A DNA stretch of 64,000 bases from Listeria ivanovii subsp. londoniensis. GTDB taxonomy: Bacteria; Bacillota; Bacilli; Lactobacillales; Listeriaceae. Below, one piece after another: positions 42,749 to 51,532 of the stretch (positions are counted from its first letter, which is position 1; each line of letters begins with the position of its first letter). Below the pieces are notes generated by a model. That model was given only the letters and a program-made list of their open reading frames with translations, made no database searches and was not told the DNA's origin. The position numbers and the translations under genes were made by a program. The stretch is taken from contig NZ_CP009576.1 in the NCBI RefSeq assembly GCF_000763495.1, positions 2,428,001-2,492,000 of the forward strand, given 5' to 3'.

Positions 42749-44464
42749 TCAACTTATTCTTTTACGTTTCAAACGATAAGCTAAATAAAGGAAGGAAGCT
42801 CCAAATAATGTAATGTACCATGTCATACTAGAGGTATCACTTGTTTTTGCATTTTTCTCTGCTTTGTTTTCTGTTGTTACTTTCTGAACAGTTTTTGTGT
42901 CGTCAAAATCTGGTTTTGGTAAATTAGGTCCAGCATTATTAGACACATTATTTGTATTTAAAAGATCATTTTTCGGTGGTTCTTTTAAAGTGACATCTGT
43001 TCCTGTAATGTCTTTAATAGTCGCTGCATTCAGTTTTACTTGAACAACATATTCATGATCATAGGAAAAGCCAGGCATATTTTCAACTAAAACATGCGTT
43101 CTTACATCTGTATTCGCTGTTCCGTCTTTTACAGGATATTTTACGGTTCTAGTATTTTTATTTAAATCACCAGAAACTACTTCCATATCTTTCCAAACAC
43201 CATTTTGCTTATATTGGAATGTTTTGATCCAACTACTATTTGTTAAAGTTAAATATACATTAGGCTGGTTATTTTCTACTTTAATCAAAGCAGGTTTCAT
43301 CACGTAGCTTTCCATCATAGAAGTTTCTGCGGTCCCATCTTTAAACACATTAAAATCGATTGAATACGTATGCTTATTTAATAGCTTTTTAGGATCCACT
43401 ACAACTGGTTTAGTTGGCGTTGTTGGTGTAGTAATTGGCGGATTCGTTGTCCCTGGATCAGGATCAGGTTTTGTTACTGGTGGAGTTGGTTCCTCTGGGT
43501 CAACTACAGGAGGAGTTACATCCGCTCCAGGATATAAACTAGCTGTAACCGCCTTCGTTGTATCAAAAACATAACGGAAATCCGCTTGTCCTTTATAAAC
43601 AGAGCCATTGAACGGCGCTTCATAATTAACATGTGCAGCAAGTGGTTGGCTTAAATCTACCACTTCAAATTCCACTATTCTTGTATTTGCATCCTTATCT
43701 TCTGAAATAATTTTTACATCTTGTAGTGCTCCAGCTAATTGTGTTTTCAGAGCTGTCACAGTCTTATTATCATTGACTGTCATCGCAATTGTTTTCTTAC
43801 CATTTTTAACTTTTAACCAAGCTGGGTTGTCAAAATAATTTTGCATGCTTGAATTAGTGTCATCATTCGCTTTTTTAGCTACGAAAGGAATCGTATAAAT
43901 ACCGTCTGAAAGTGTCCCAGGTGTTGTAACAGCAGGTTCAGAAATCACTTTCAAACTACTTGGGTCAATGGTTAAATCCACTTGATACCAATGATCATAG
44001 CTAATTGCATCTACTTTAATATGCATATACGAGTATATAATATCATCAAGTGAACTTAGCTTGAATTTCTCTACACGCGTGTTATTCGCTGCATCTGTGC
44101 TAACGGTTTGTACATCTTGATAGCTATCTTGATATACTTCTGCTTGTACAGGTTTCTCTGGACGAGATCCATCTTTTGAAATGGCCATTGTTTGCCAGAA
44201 ATTGCTATTTGTAATGGTTAAGTACATATACGGTTGACCGTTTTCCACTTTGATTGTAGCGGTATGATCAATATATTTATCTGCCTCGGATGATTCTTTC
44301 GTTGTTTTCCCGGTGTTATCTTTATAGAAATTAACTTGAACCTGATATTCTCCGCCATCTTTTAGCCTTGAATCAGTTGCACTGGCTGAAAATCCTGGTA
44401 TCATTTGAAAAATAAGCGTCCATGCGAGTAGCGATACTAAGCCTTTTTTCCATAGTTTCTTCAT
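42749..44464 (-). CDS. hbp2: Heme-binding NEAT surface/secreted protein Hbp2 (SvpA)
   Basis: 571 residues. Signal peptide (1-30); three NEAT-type domains at about 34-165, 185-303 and 362-490. Domains 1 and 3 carry the SYDHWYQV and FSYDHEYVV strands whose tyrosines bind heme iron; domain 2 lacks this pattern. A proline-rich linker (about 325-360) precedes NEAT3. The C-terminus has NAKTS (42839-42853), a hydrophobic stretch and KRKR, a sortase B-type signal. Hbp2 captures heme from hemoglobin outside the cell and part of it is secreted. It follows hbp1 by 12 bp. Confidence 0.93.
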   Translation of the reverse strand: MKKLWKKGLVSLLAWTLIFQMIPGFSASATDSRLKDGGEYQVQVNFYKDNTGKTTKESSEADKYIDHTATIKVENGQPYMYLTITNSNFWQTMAISKDGSRPEKPVQAEVYQDSYQDVQTVSTDAANNTRVEKFKLSSLDDIIYSYMHIKVDAISYDHWYQVDLTIDPSSLKVISEPAVTTPGTLSDGIYTIPFVAKKANDDTNSSMQNYFDNPAWLKVKNGKKTIAMTVNDNKTVTALKTQLAGALQDVKIISEDKDANTRIVEFEVVDLSQPLAAHVNYEAPFNGSVYKGQADFRYVFDTTKAVTASLYPGADVTPPVVDPEEPTPPVTKPDPDPGTTNPPITTPTTPTKPVVVDPKKLLNKHTYSIDFNVFKDGTAETSMMESYVMKPALIKVENNQPNVYLTLTNSSWIKTFQYKQNGVWKDMEVVSGDLNKNTRTVKYPVKDGTANTDVRTHVLVENMPGFSYDHEYVVQVKLNAATIKDITGTDVTLKEPPKNDLLNTNNVSNNAGPNLPKPDFDDTKTVQKVTTENKAEKNAKTSDTSSMTWYITLFGASFLYLAYRLKRKRIS

Positions 44465-44476
44465 AATAATCCCCCT

Positions 44477-45100
44477 TTATTTAAAACTTGCTCGTCTTTT
44501 TAGTAAAACTAAACCTATTCCCGCTGCAACAAAAACAATCCCATATAAGAACATTTGACTAGAGTCACTTGATTTCGGATTTGCAACTTCTGTTTTTGAT
44601 TCATTAGTAATAGCTTCTTTTGTTGCACTATCATCAGAAGTTTTTACCGCAGCAGCAAGCGACTTTGCTGAACTCTCGTCAAAATTTAATTGAATTTGAT
44701 ACTCATGATGATAATTCAGTCCATCATCATCAATATCTACCTTAATTTTTGCTTTAACTGGGCTACTTAAAGTAGATACTGGAAATTGTACTTTTCTAGT
44801 ATCGTTTGCAGTACTACTAGAAGTTACACTAACCTCACTACCTTCGACCCACAAACCTGTAATCCACTTACTATGGTTCACTTGTAAGCTAACAATAGAT
44901 TTCCCTCCATTTATCGTTACAGTTGCTGGTTTATCAAAATAATCGTTCGCCATTGACACGGATTCGCTGTCACCTTGAAGTATCGTGTAATTAACCGAAT
45001 AATTCCCATCTTTAAGTGCCGCTTCTGCGGTCACACCACTAGAAAGAAAAGAAAAACTAAACAAAACTACAAAAGTAACGAATACTGCTATCTTCTTCAT
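44477..45100 (-). CDS. hbp1: Heme-binding NEAT protein Hbp1
   Basis: 207 residues. Signal peptide (about 1-28), one NEAT domain (about 29-150) with LNYHHEYQIQLNF carrying the heme-ligand tyrosines, a short linker, and a C-terminal NPKSS signal with hydrophobic tail and KRRASFK. Sortase B attaches it to the wall, where it relays heme to the membrane importer. First gene of the Fur-controlled operon. Confidence 0.93.
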   Translation of the reverse strand: MKKIAVFVTFVVLFSFSFLSSGVTAEAALKDGNYSVNYTILQGDSESVSMANDYFDKPATVTINGGKSIVSLQVNHSKWITGLWVEGSEVSVTSSSTANDTRKVQFPVSTLSSPVKAKIKVDIDDDGLNYHHEYQIQLNFDESSAKSLAAAVKTSDDSATKEAITNESKTEVANPKSSDSSQMFLYGIVFVAAGIGLVLLKRRASFK

Positions 45101-45197
45101 ACATCTATCTCCCCTCTTTAATAAAGAATGTTAGTTATAAAAAATCTCCACAAAACCTTGTGGAGTAAAAGTTATGTAACTTCATCCGTTAATTACC

Positions 45198-45227
45198 ATT
45201 TTAATTGATAATGATTATCATTGTCAA
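45198..45227 (-). promoter_or_regulatory. Promoter of the heme locus
   Basis: TTGACA (45222-45227), 18 bp, TAAAAT (45198-45203) on the minus strand. The spacer is occupied by the Fur box. Confidence 0.85.
45207..45225. promoter_or_regulatory. Fur box
   Basis: GATAATGATTATCATTGTC matches the 19-bp Fur consensus at 18 of 19 positions and lies inside the hbp1 promoter, so iron-Fur would block RNA polymerase. Confidence 0.95.
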
Positions 45228-45256
45228 CTGTATTTTGATTTTCCTTGTAAAAGATA

Positions 45257-45292
45257 CAAAAAAGCCATGGATTTACGATGCTCATCCATGGC
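45257..45292 (-). terminator. Terminator of the 90-aa protein gene
   Basis: AGCCATGGAT and ATCCATGGCT perfect 10-bp stem with T-run on the minus strand. Confidence 0.88.
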
Positions 45293-45296
45293 TCGA

Positions 45297-45569
45297 TCAT
45301 TCTTCTTTCATTTCTATATTATTAGAAAACCGTTCATACAATAAATCCCCTTTTAAAGTTAATGAGTAGCGTTTCTCCGTTAGCTTATTATTTCGAGCTA
45401 AATAACCATTCTCCTCTAGCCAATAAAGTGTAAGTAACACCTCATTTTTCGTATATTTTCTCAATTCTCTAAAATCAATAACCTCTAGTGACATATCATT
45501 AATTTTTGTATCTACATTTTTCGCAAAAAGAAGCACATCTTTCAGTAATTCTTTATTTTCAAATGTCAT
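45297..45569 (-). CDS. Small winged-helix-like protein (90 aa), unknown
   Basis: 90 residues, GGCGGGG before the ATG. The pattern ELRKYTKNEVLLTLYWLEENGYLARNNKLTEKRYSLTLKGDLLYERF looks like a helix followed by a beta wing, as in small winged-helix DNA-binding proteins. It has its own terminator and sits between the Fur-controlled heme promoter and the small RNA candidate. I do not recognise a named family. Confidence 0.6.
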   Translation of the reverse strand: MTFENKELLKDVLLFAKNVDTKINDMSLEVIDFRELRKYTKNEVLLTLYWLEENGYLARNNKLTEKRYSLTLKGDLLYERFSNNIEMKEE

Positions 45570-45604
45570 TTTACCCCGCCTTTTTTGTCATTTCAAGCTG
45601 ATAA

Positions 45605-45706
45605 CGTAAAAAGCCGTAGCACAAGGCCACGGCTTCTTACAGCGCAATCAAAAGGAGAAATTCACACAATCAAATAAAGGGGGTATTTGTTTGTGATTTA
45701 TTTCAC
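45605..45706 (-). ncRNA. Candidate small RNA with C-rich loop
   Basis: About 100 nt on the minus strand, bounded by promoter TTGAAT-17-TATATT (45713-45741) and terminator AAGCCGTGGCC...GCTACGGCTTTTT (45607-45638). The 5' part folds as an 11-of-12-bp stem (CACAAACAAATA / TATTTGATTGTG) with loop CCCCCTT; the linker has TTTCTCCTTTTG. Both single-stranded parts are complementary to Shine-Dalgarno sequences. No ORF with ribosome-binding site is present. The layout resembles LhrC-type Listeria RNAs, but I cannot assign it to a named one. Confidence 0.7.
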
Positions 45707-45712
45707 GGTTAT

Positions 45713-45741
45713 AATATACCATATAAATTACTTTAATTCAA
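45713..45741 (-). promoter_or_regulatory. Promoter of the small RNA candidate
   Basis: TTGAAT (45736-45741), 17 bp, TATATT (45713-45718), minus strand. Confidence 0.7.
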
Positions 45742-45802
45742 TAGTTCACATATCTATTTTTATATTTCATTTTGAGAACCTTCACTCACACCTTAAGCAA
45801 AT

Positions 45803-45831
45803 CAAAAAGACACGAAATTTCGCGCCTTCTT
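45803..45831 (-). terminator. Terminator of pepF
   Basis: AAGGCGCGAAATTTCGTGTCTT hairpin followed by T-run on the minus strand. Confidence 0.75.
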
Positions 45832-45847
45832 GATAGTCCAGCTTGTT

Positions 45848-47653
45848 TTATTTTACCAATTTTTCTAATTCATCTAGTCTTTGTTCAAATACTTTTAACG
45901 CATCATCTACTGGATCAGGAGTAGCCATATCAACACCCGCTTTTTTAAGCACATCGATAGGGTAATCCGAACTCCCAGCTTTCAAAAAGTCAATATATGC
46001 CGTTACAGCAGATTGCCCTTCTGTTAAAATTTTCGCACTAAGCGCTGAAGCAGCCGAAAATCCGGTAGCATATTGGAAAACATAGTAGTTCATATAGAAA
46101 TGTGGGATGCGTGACCATTCATAACCGATTTCCTCATCATAAACCATCGCCTCACCATAATACTTCTTATTAATATCAAAGTAAGTTTCAGTTAGGTAAT
46201 CTGCAGTTAACGCAATACCATTTTGATCTGCTTGATGAATAGTATGCTCAAACTCAGCAAATTGCGTTTGACGGAAAACAGTCCCTTTAAATCCATCTAA
46301 ATAATGATTTAGTAGATAAGCACGTACTTTCGGATCTTCATATTTTTTAAGCAAGTAATCGGTCAAAAGATTTTCATTTGTAGTGGAAGCTACCTCTGCT
46401 AAGAAAATCGAATAATCACCATATACAAATGGCTGGTTTTTTCTAGTATAGTAACTATGCACACTGTGACCAAGTTCATGCGCAAGTGTGTATACATTAT
46501 TAATATTATCCTGCCAATTCAACAAAATATAAGGATTCGTACTATAAGAGCCGGAAGAATAGGCACCACTTCGTTTTCCTTTGTTTTCCATGACATCAAT
46601 CCAGCGACTGCTAAAAGCTTCTTTTAAGATTTCCTGATACTCTTCTCCAAGTGGCTTTAATGCCTCAAGTACAAGTTCTTTTGCCTCATCATATGTGAAT
46701 TCTAAATTAACATCATCCGAAAGCGGTGTATAAAGATCATACATATGCAATTCTTCTAGCCCTAATAATTCTTTACGTAACTTCACATAACGATGAAGTA
46801 AATTTGCATTCGTATTTACAGACTTAAGTAACGAATCATATACTGTTTCAGGGATATGATTGCCAGAAAGTGCTGCTTCACGCGCTGATTGATAACCACG
46901 AGTAGCAGCATAAAAATTAGATTTTTTCACTTGACCGTTTAATGTTGATGCTAGTGTATTTTTTAGCCCTTCATAAACAGAATAGACACCTAGAAAAGCA
47001 TCTCTACGTACACGTGGATCATTGCTTTCTAATAATTTCCCAAAACGTCCATGTGTGATTTCTATCTCTTCACCATCTTCGTCTTTAATAGTTGGGAACT
47101 TCATATCTGCATTATTTAGCGTATTAAATGTATTAGATGAACTTCCAAGAACTTCTCCAGCATTTGCAAGTAGAGCTTCTTCCTTCTCACTTAAAATATA
47201 TGGACGACTAAGGTTTAATTCTTCCAAAAGGTGCCCATATAATTGTAAATCTGAATTCTCTTTTACAAATTGGTTTAAAACAGTTTCATCCATTGCTAAT
47301 ATTTCTGGATCATAGTAGGATAATGCTGACATTAACTTAGTCACTAAACTACCTGCCCGACTATGTAACCCTTGATATTTAGCATTAGCTGTATCTTGAT
47401 CCATTTTTAAATGAGCATAGACATATAAATTACTAATTAAATCATATGCTTTATCACGAAATTGTAGCGCTTCATATAATGTTTGGCTACTATCTGCTAG
47501 ATGCCCTTTAAATTTAGTACTTTCTTCTGCAATTTTTTGTAATTCTTCAAACGCTTTTTCCCAGGCTTCATCACTTGGATAGATCGTCGCTAAATCCCAT
47601 GTTAACTCTTTTGGTACTTCTTCCCTTAAAGGCAATGCATTTGTTTTACTCAT
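45848..47653 (-). CDS. pepF: Oligoendopeptidase F
   Basis: 601 residues, standard size for PepF (M3B family). LAHELGHSVHSYY (about 385-397) is the HExxH zinc site, with the third ligand in the downstream FLAEVASTTNE helix. PepF is a cytosolic metallopeptidase that cleaves peptides of roughly 7-17 residues. The Opp peptide importer is encoded nearby, so it may digest imported peptides. In this gene neighbourhood it is upstream (in map order) of coiA and mecA. Confidence 0.94.
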   Translation of the reverse strand: MSKTNALPLREEVPKELTWDLATIYPSDEAWEKAFEELQKIAEESTKFKGHLADSSQTLYEALQFRDKAYDLISNLYVYAHLKMDQDTANAKYQGLHSRAGSLVTKLMSALSYYDPEILAMDETVLNQFVKENSDLQLYGHLLEELNLSRPYILSEKEEALLANAGEVLGSSSNTFNTLNNADMKFPTIKDEDGEEIEITHGRFGKLLESNDPRVRRDAFLGVYSVYEGLKNTLASTLNGQVKKSNFYAATRGYQSAREAALSGNHIPETVYDSLLKSVNTNANLLHRYVKLRKELLGLEELHMYDLYTPLSDDVNLEFTYDEAKELVLEALKPLGEEYQEILKEAFSSRWIDVMENKGKRSGAYSSGSYSTNPYILLNWQDNINNVYTLAHELGHSVHSYYTRKNQPFVYGDYSIFLAEVASTTNENLLTDYLLKKYEDPKVRAYLLNHYLDGFKGTVFRQTQFAEFEHTIHQADQNGIALTADYLTETYFDINKKYYGEAMVYDEEIGYEWSRIPHFYMNYYVFQYATGFSAASALSAKILTEGQSAVTAYIDFLKAGSSDYPIDVLKKAGVDMATPDPVDDALKVFEQRLDELEKLVK

Positions 47654-47727
47654 TATTTAAAAACCCCCAACCATAGTCATTTTGATTTTATTATGAGCCA
47701 AAATAACTTAAAAAGCAAAACTGATGA

Positions 47728-48843
47728 TTATATTTCTGATACAGTTTCATGAATACATGTCATCACACGTTTCACTCGATAACGATTTTCCGGTATCGCT
47801 GCTAGTACTCCCACTCCAATTAAATAAGCCATGTAAGCTTTTCCTAATTTTAAGTGCTCATTAGTTGGTAACCAAATTGTTCTCACTTGCTTTACTACTA
47901 ATTGAAATTTCTCTAAAAAATAAGCTTCACTAAATGTATCGCCTTGTTCAAGTCGATTAAAGAAAATATCCCATAAATCAAATTGCCATTCAACAGCTGG
48001 CGTAATAACTAAGAATTGTGTATCTAAATCCACCCCAATCTCTTTCGGTAGATAATGCAAATAATAACCAGCATTATATAAGCGGCGCATAAATTGCCCA
48101 TGCTTTTTAAACTTGGCATAGTAAAAACAAATCTTTTGCCGTTCTAATAATCTGTCTCTTTTCACATAAGCATTTCTCGAAATAATCCGAGCTATTTTTT
48201 GTTTCCATTCAGTAATATTTTCTTTCGATGAAAAATGCATTTCGCTAGCAAAAAAAGTACTCCCTTTTTCAAACGTTAAGTGATAAAACAAGGTGAAAAT
48301 TCCTTGTTCCGGGGAATAATGCCAAAAATGATAACCTAACTTTCGATCAAATTGTAAAAATGCCAGCTGAAATGCAGTTAAATGAATACGACCTTTCACC
48401 TTTCTAATTGTTTGTCCAAGTATCCAGTACACCTCTAAATCAAGCGACAGATAGTCCATTGTCCTTGTAATCATCTCGCTAATTGGCACGGAGGAGCACT
48501 GGAACTCAATCACTGCCTTATCGCTTACAAACAAATCTGCTTGTCTTGCAATCTTAGAAAAATAATGTTCTAATGTAGCAGTAACACCTTGATAACAAAA
48601 CCATGACATAATTTGACTTTTCGCAAGTAAATGCAGCTCACTTTCTCCTTCAGAGGCCAACGCACATTGGCTTGATTTTTCATGAGCAAAATGGGGTATT
48701 TTAATTTCACCTGCTTTAATCATTACAGGGCTAGAGCATGCTTTACAAAATAATTTACCTTCTTGACGAATACGCTCAACATTTGTTTTAGTAATAGTAA
48801 CCGTTTCTCCGCGGTCGTTTCTCGCTGTAAAAATGATGATCAC
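47728..48843 (-). CDS. coiA: Competence-like protein CoiA
   Basis: About 371 residues. An N-terminal zinc-ribbon-like section (FTARNDRGE..., FCKACSSPVMIKAGE-KIPHFAH) leads into a nuclease-type domain with the E and Q of VIEFQCSSVPISEM (about 111-124), the CoiA signature. In competent bacteria CoiA acts in recombination during transformation. The start is uncertain: a GTG at 48843 overlaps GGAGA, whereas the conserved N-terminus begins four to five codons later at ATC or ATT, correctly spaced from that same site. Confidence 0.88.
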   Translation of the reverse strand: MIIIFTARNDRGETVTITKTNVERIRQEGKLFCKACSSPVMIKAGEIKIPHFAHEKSSQCALASEGESELHLLAKSQIMSWFCYQGVTATLEHYFSKIARQADLFVSDKAVIEFQCSSVPISEMITRTMDYLSLDLEVYWILGQTIRKVKGRIHLTAFQLAFLQFDRKLGYHFWHYSPEQGIFTLFYHLTFEKGSTFFASEMHFSSKENITEWKQKIARIISRNAYVKRDRLLERQKICFYYAKFKKHGQFMRRLYNAGYYLHYLPKEIGVDLDTQFLVITPAVEWQFDLWDIFFNRLEQGDTFSEAYFLEKFQLVVKQVRTIWLPTNEHLKLGKAYMAYLIGVGVLAAIPENRYRVKRVMTCIHETVSEI

Positions 48844-48913
48844 TCTCCAATTAGCTCTTTACTAATACTATTCGACAACAACTAACTGTTTTCCTGCTTC
48901 ATTATTAAAATCA

Positions 48914-48959
48914 CAAAAAAAGACCCGTTTAGCTGATTTTCAAGCTAAAACGGGTCTTA
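48914..48959 (-). terminator. Terminator of mecA
   Basis: AAGACCCGTTTTAGCTTG... with ...AGCTAAACGGGTCTT stem of about 15 bp and a seven-T run on the minus strand. Confidence 0.92.
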
Positions 48960-48969
48960 AAATATAGAA

Positions 48970-49623
48970 TTAAAAGTATTGTCTTACTTGCTGTAATGCA
49001 GGAACGTCAAAAATGATTTTTCCGTACTCTGCTAGCATATAACCAGTTAAATTCGACTCTAAACCGTATTCAAGTAAAATACTAACGGCATTGTCAATGT
49101 TAGATTCATCATACTTATTTTCAGGAAATTCTACATTCAAATAATACTTCTCTTGATACGAGTATAATTTCGTTACTAGATTTTCTAATCCGGTTGCACG
49201 TGATAACGAAATAACATCTTCAAAATCGCGGAACTCTAAAATAAACTCTAGCGTATCATCTTCCCCAAGTGCTTCTTTCTTCACTGGATTGAAGTTTTCT
49301 TCGAGTAGTTTTTCGATTTTTTCTTCTGCAAGCTCATCTGGGGAGTTTAGCGTGACATCAAAGCCACCCTCTCCTTTTCCACCAATTGTAGCTTTTGTTA
49401 CAAATACTTCTAAGCCATGTTTCAAAGCTTGGACTTGTATCCAGAGCGGACCTTCTGGAGAGAACTCTTCTTCATATTTTAGCTCATCCATCATATCCCA
49501 GAAAAGCTCTTCACTTTTCTCGCGATCATACCAAACATCTTCTTGGTTAAAACCTCGCTCTTCTAAATCCAGATAAGAGATATAAAACTTGATAGTATCT
49601 TCATTAATTCGTTCAATTTCCAT
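48970..49623 (-). CDS. mecA: Adaptor protein MecA
   Basis: 217 residues from the ATG at 49623 (AGGGAGAG upstream), giving MEIERINEDTIKFYISYLDLEERGF, nearly the Bacillus MecA N-terminus. The N-terminal domain picks substrates such as ComK and Spx-like factors; the C-terminal domain (about 105-217) docks to ClpC and drives its hexamer assembly. An acidic linker joins them. spx is the next gene upstream, as in many Firmicutes. Confidence 0.93.
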   Translation of the reverse strand: MEIERINEDTIKFYISYLDLEERGFNQEDVWYDREKSEELFWDMMDELKYEEEFSPEGPLWIQVQALKHGLEVFVTKATIGGKGEGGFDVTLNSPDELAEEKIEKLLEENFNPVKKEALGEDDTLEFILEFRDFEDVISLSRATGLENLVTKLYSYQEKYYLNVEFPENKYDESNIDNAVSILLEYGLESNLTGYMLAEYGKIIFDVPALQQVRQYF

Positions 49624-49795
49624 CGTCACACTCTCCCTTCCTAGTTAGTCTTTGACAATGAAGGGTAAAACTTAATTGGTTAAATTCATTGTAGCTCATA
49701 ATAGAAAATAGTACCACCATTTTTCCTCAGAATTTCATGGTGGAGTATTATATTAGCTGAAAAACACAAATAATTCAAGAACAATTACTCGAATT

Positions 49796-49848
49796 ACAAA
49801 AAAAGTGCCAAGAATCCAATTAAATGGAATTCTTGACAACCACTTTTA
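49796..49848 (-). terminator. Terminator of spx
   Basis: AAGTGGTTGTCAAGAATTC and GGATTCTTGGCACTT long stem with a seven-T run on the minus strand. Confidence 0.9.
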
Positions 49849-49854
49849 TCAATC

Positions 49855-50250
49855 TTAGTTAACCATTTTTTGCGCTTCACGTAATTGATACGTACGTACT
49901 CGGCGCGGTAAGAAACGGCGAATTTCATCTTCATTGTACCCAACTTGCAAACGTTTCTCATCAATAATGATAGGACGTCTTAATAAGCCAGGATTTTTCT
50001 GGATTAATTCAAATAGCTGTTGTAAAGGAAGACTATCTAAATCCACATTCAACTTTTGAAAAGTTTTTGAACGAGTGGAAATAATTTCATCTGTTCCGTC
50101 CTCAGTCATACGAAGAATTTCTTTAATCTCATCCAAACTAAGTGGCTCGGAAAAAATGTTTCTTTCCTTATAAGGGATATCATGTTCTTCCAACCATGCA
50201 CGAGCTTTTCGGCAAGATGTGCAACTAGGTGAAGTGTATAACGTTACCAT
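49855..50250 (-). CDS. spxA1: Global thiol-stress regulator Spx
   Basis: 131 residues, the exact Spx length, from the ATG at 50250. [19 protein letters not shown] has the CxxC redox switch (Cys10/Cys13) and [17 protein letters not shown] the RPI motif. Spx binds the alpha C-terminal domain of RNA polymerase and redirects transcription under disulfide stress; ClpXP degrades it. AAGGAG is 12 nt ahead, a slightly long spacing, but no better start exists. Confidence 0.95.
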   Translation of the reverse strand: MVTLYTSPSCTSCRKARAWLEEHDIPYKERNIFSEPLSLDEIKEILRMTEDGTDEIISTRSKTFQKLNVDLDSLPLQQLFELIQKNPGLLRRPIIIDEKRLQVGYNEDEIRRFLPRRVRTYQLREAQKMVN

Positions 50251-50527
50251 TAGACATTCACACTCCTTATCGGGTATTGTTTCATTCATATAACGAAATT
50301 CTAGCAATATCTCTATTTGGAAAATTCATTAAAGAACTTACACTTCATTATACACTAATTTTGTGAAATTCCATATACTATTTTTAAAATTTTTCTTCCC
50401 AAATATGTAAAACCATTGTTAGCAAGCCGTTATGTATATGATACCCCTACTATAACTTGTTTAAACTAAAATCACATGAAAAAATTAGCTTTTTTATGAG
50501 AATTTCATGAGAATTTTCATTTTAAAC

Positions 50528-50563
50528 AAAAACACTCGCCGAAATCGATTCGACGAGTGACAT
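50528..50563 (-). terminator. Terminator of the opp operon
   Basis: CACTCGTCGAATCGATTTCGGCGAGTG hairpin with T-run on the minus strand, directly after oppF. Confidence 0.88.
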
Positions 50564-50569
50564 TATTTA

Positions 50570-51532
50570 TTATTTAACAGCAGCAGATAATTTAGCATGC
50601 TTCTCTTTATACATTACTTCTTCTTCTTCTGAACAATAAACAAAGTGTCCAGGAGCGATTTCACGCATTTTAATTTCATCACCGTCTTTATAATTATGAG
50701 AAGTTGGATCATATGCTTTACGCACGCGAGTCCGTTCATAATTTGGGTCTGGTAGAGGAATTGCGGATAAAAGCGATTCTGTATAAGGATGTAATGGTGC
50801 ATGGTATAAATCATTAGCCGGTGCTAACTCTACCAATTTACCAAAATACATTACGCCAATACGGTCACTAATATATTTAACCATGGATAAATCATGGGCA
50901 ATAAATAGGTAGGTTAGATTTTTTTCTTTTTGTAATTGGCGTAATAAGTTAACTACTTGCGCTTGAATGGATACATCCAGTGCAGAAATAGGTTCATCAG
51001 CAATGATAAATTCAGGTTGAACAGCAAGCGCACGGGCAATCCCAATACGTTGACGTTGACCACCAGAAAACTCATGCGGATAACGACCAGCATGTTCTTT
51101 ACTTAAACCAACCGTCTCAAGTAAATCATATACTTGTTGATTTGTGTCTTCCGGCGTTTTAGCAAGTCCATGAATACGAATACCTTCAGCAATGATATCT
51201 TTAACTTTCATACGCGGATTTAAAGACGCATATGGATCTTGGAAAATCATTTGCATTTTACGACGGAATTCCAGCATTTCTTTACGGTTTTTACGTGCAT
51301 GCACATCTTTACCATTATAAATAACTTCTCCACCAGTCGCATCATACAAACGAATAATCGTACGTCCAGTAGTTGATTTACCACAACCAGATTCACCTAC
51401 TAAACCTAGTGTTTCACCTTTATAAATATCAAAAGAAATATCATCAACAGCACGTACTTCACTTGCAGTACCTTTGTTAAAGTATTGCTTTAGATTATGA
51501 ATTTCTAATAATTTTTCTCTTTGCTCCGTCAT
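50570..51532 (-). CDS. oppF: Oligopeptide ABC transporter ATPase OppF
   Basis: 320 residues. Walker A GESGCGKS, signature EFSGGQRQRIG, Walker B FIIADEPISALD, His switch in LFIAHDLSMV, and the C-terminal iron-sulfur/substrate-family extension (HPYTESLLSAIPLPDPNYER) of OppF/DppF. It overlaps oppD by 4 bp. Together with OppD it powers peptide import. Confidence 0.95.
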   Translation of the reverse strand: MTEQREKLLEIHNLKQYFNKGTASEVRAVDDISFDIYKGETLGLVGESGCGKSTTGRTIIRLYDATGGEVIYNGKDVHARKNRKEMLEFRRKMQMIFQDPYASLNPRMKVKDIIAEGIRIHGLAKTPEDTNQQVYDLLETVGLSKEHAGRYPHEFSGGQRQRIGIARALAVQPEFIIADEPISALDVSIQAQVVNLLRQLQKEKNLTYLFIAHDLSMVKYISDRIGVMYFGKLVELAPANDLYHAPLHPYTESLLSAIPLPDPNYERTRVRKAYDPTSHNYKDGDEIKMREIAPGHFVYCSEEEEVMYKEKHAKLSAAVK

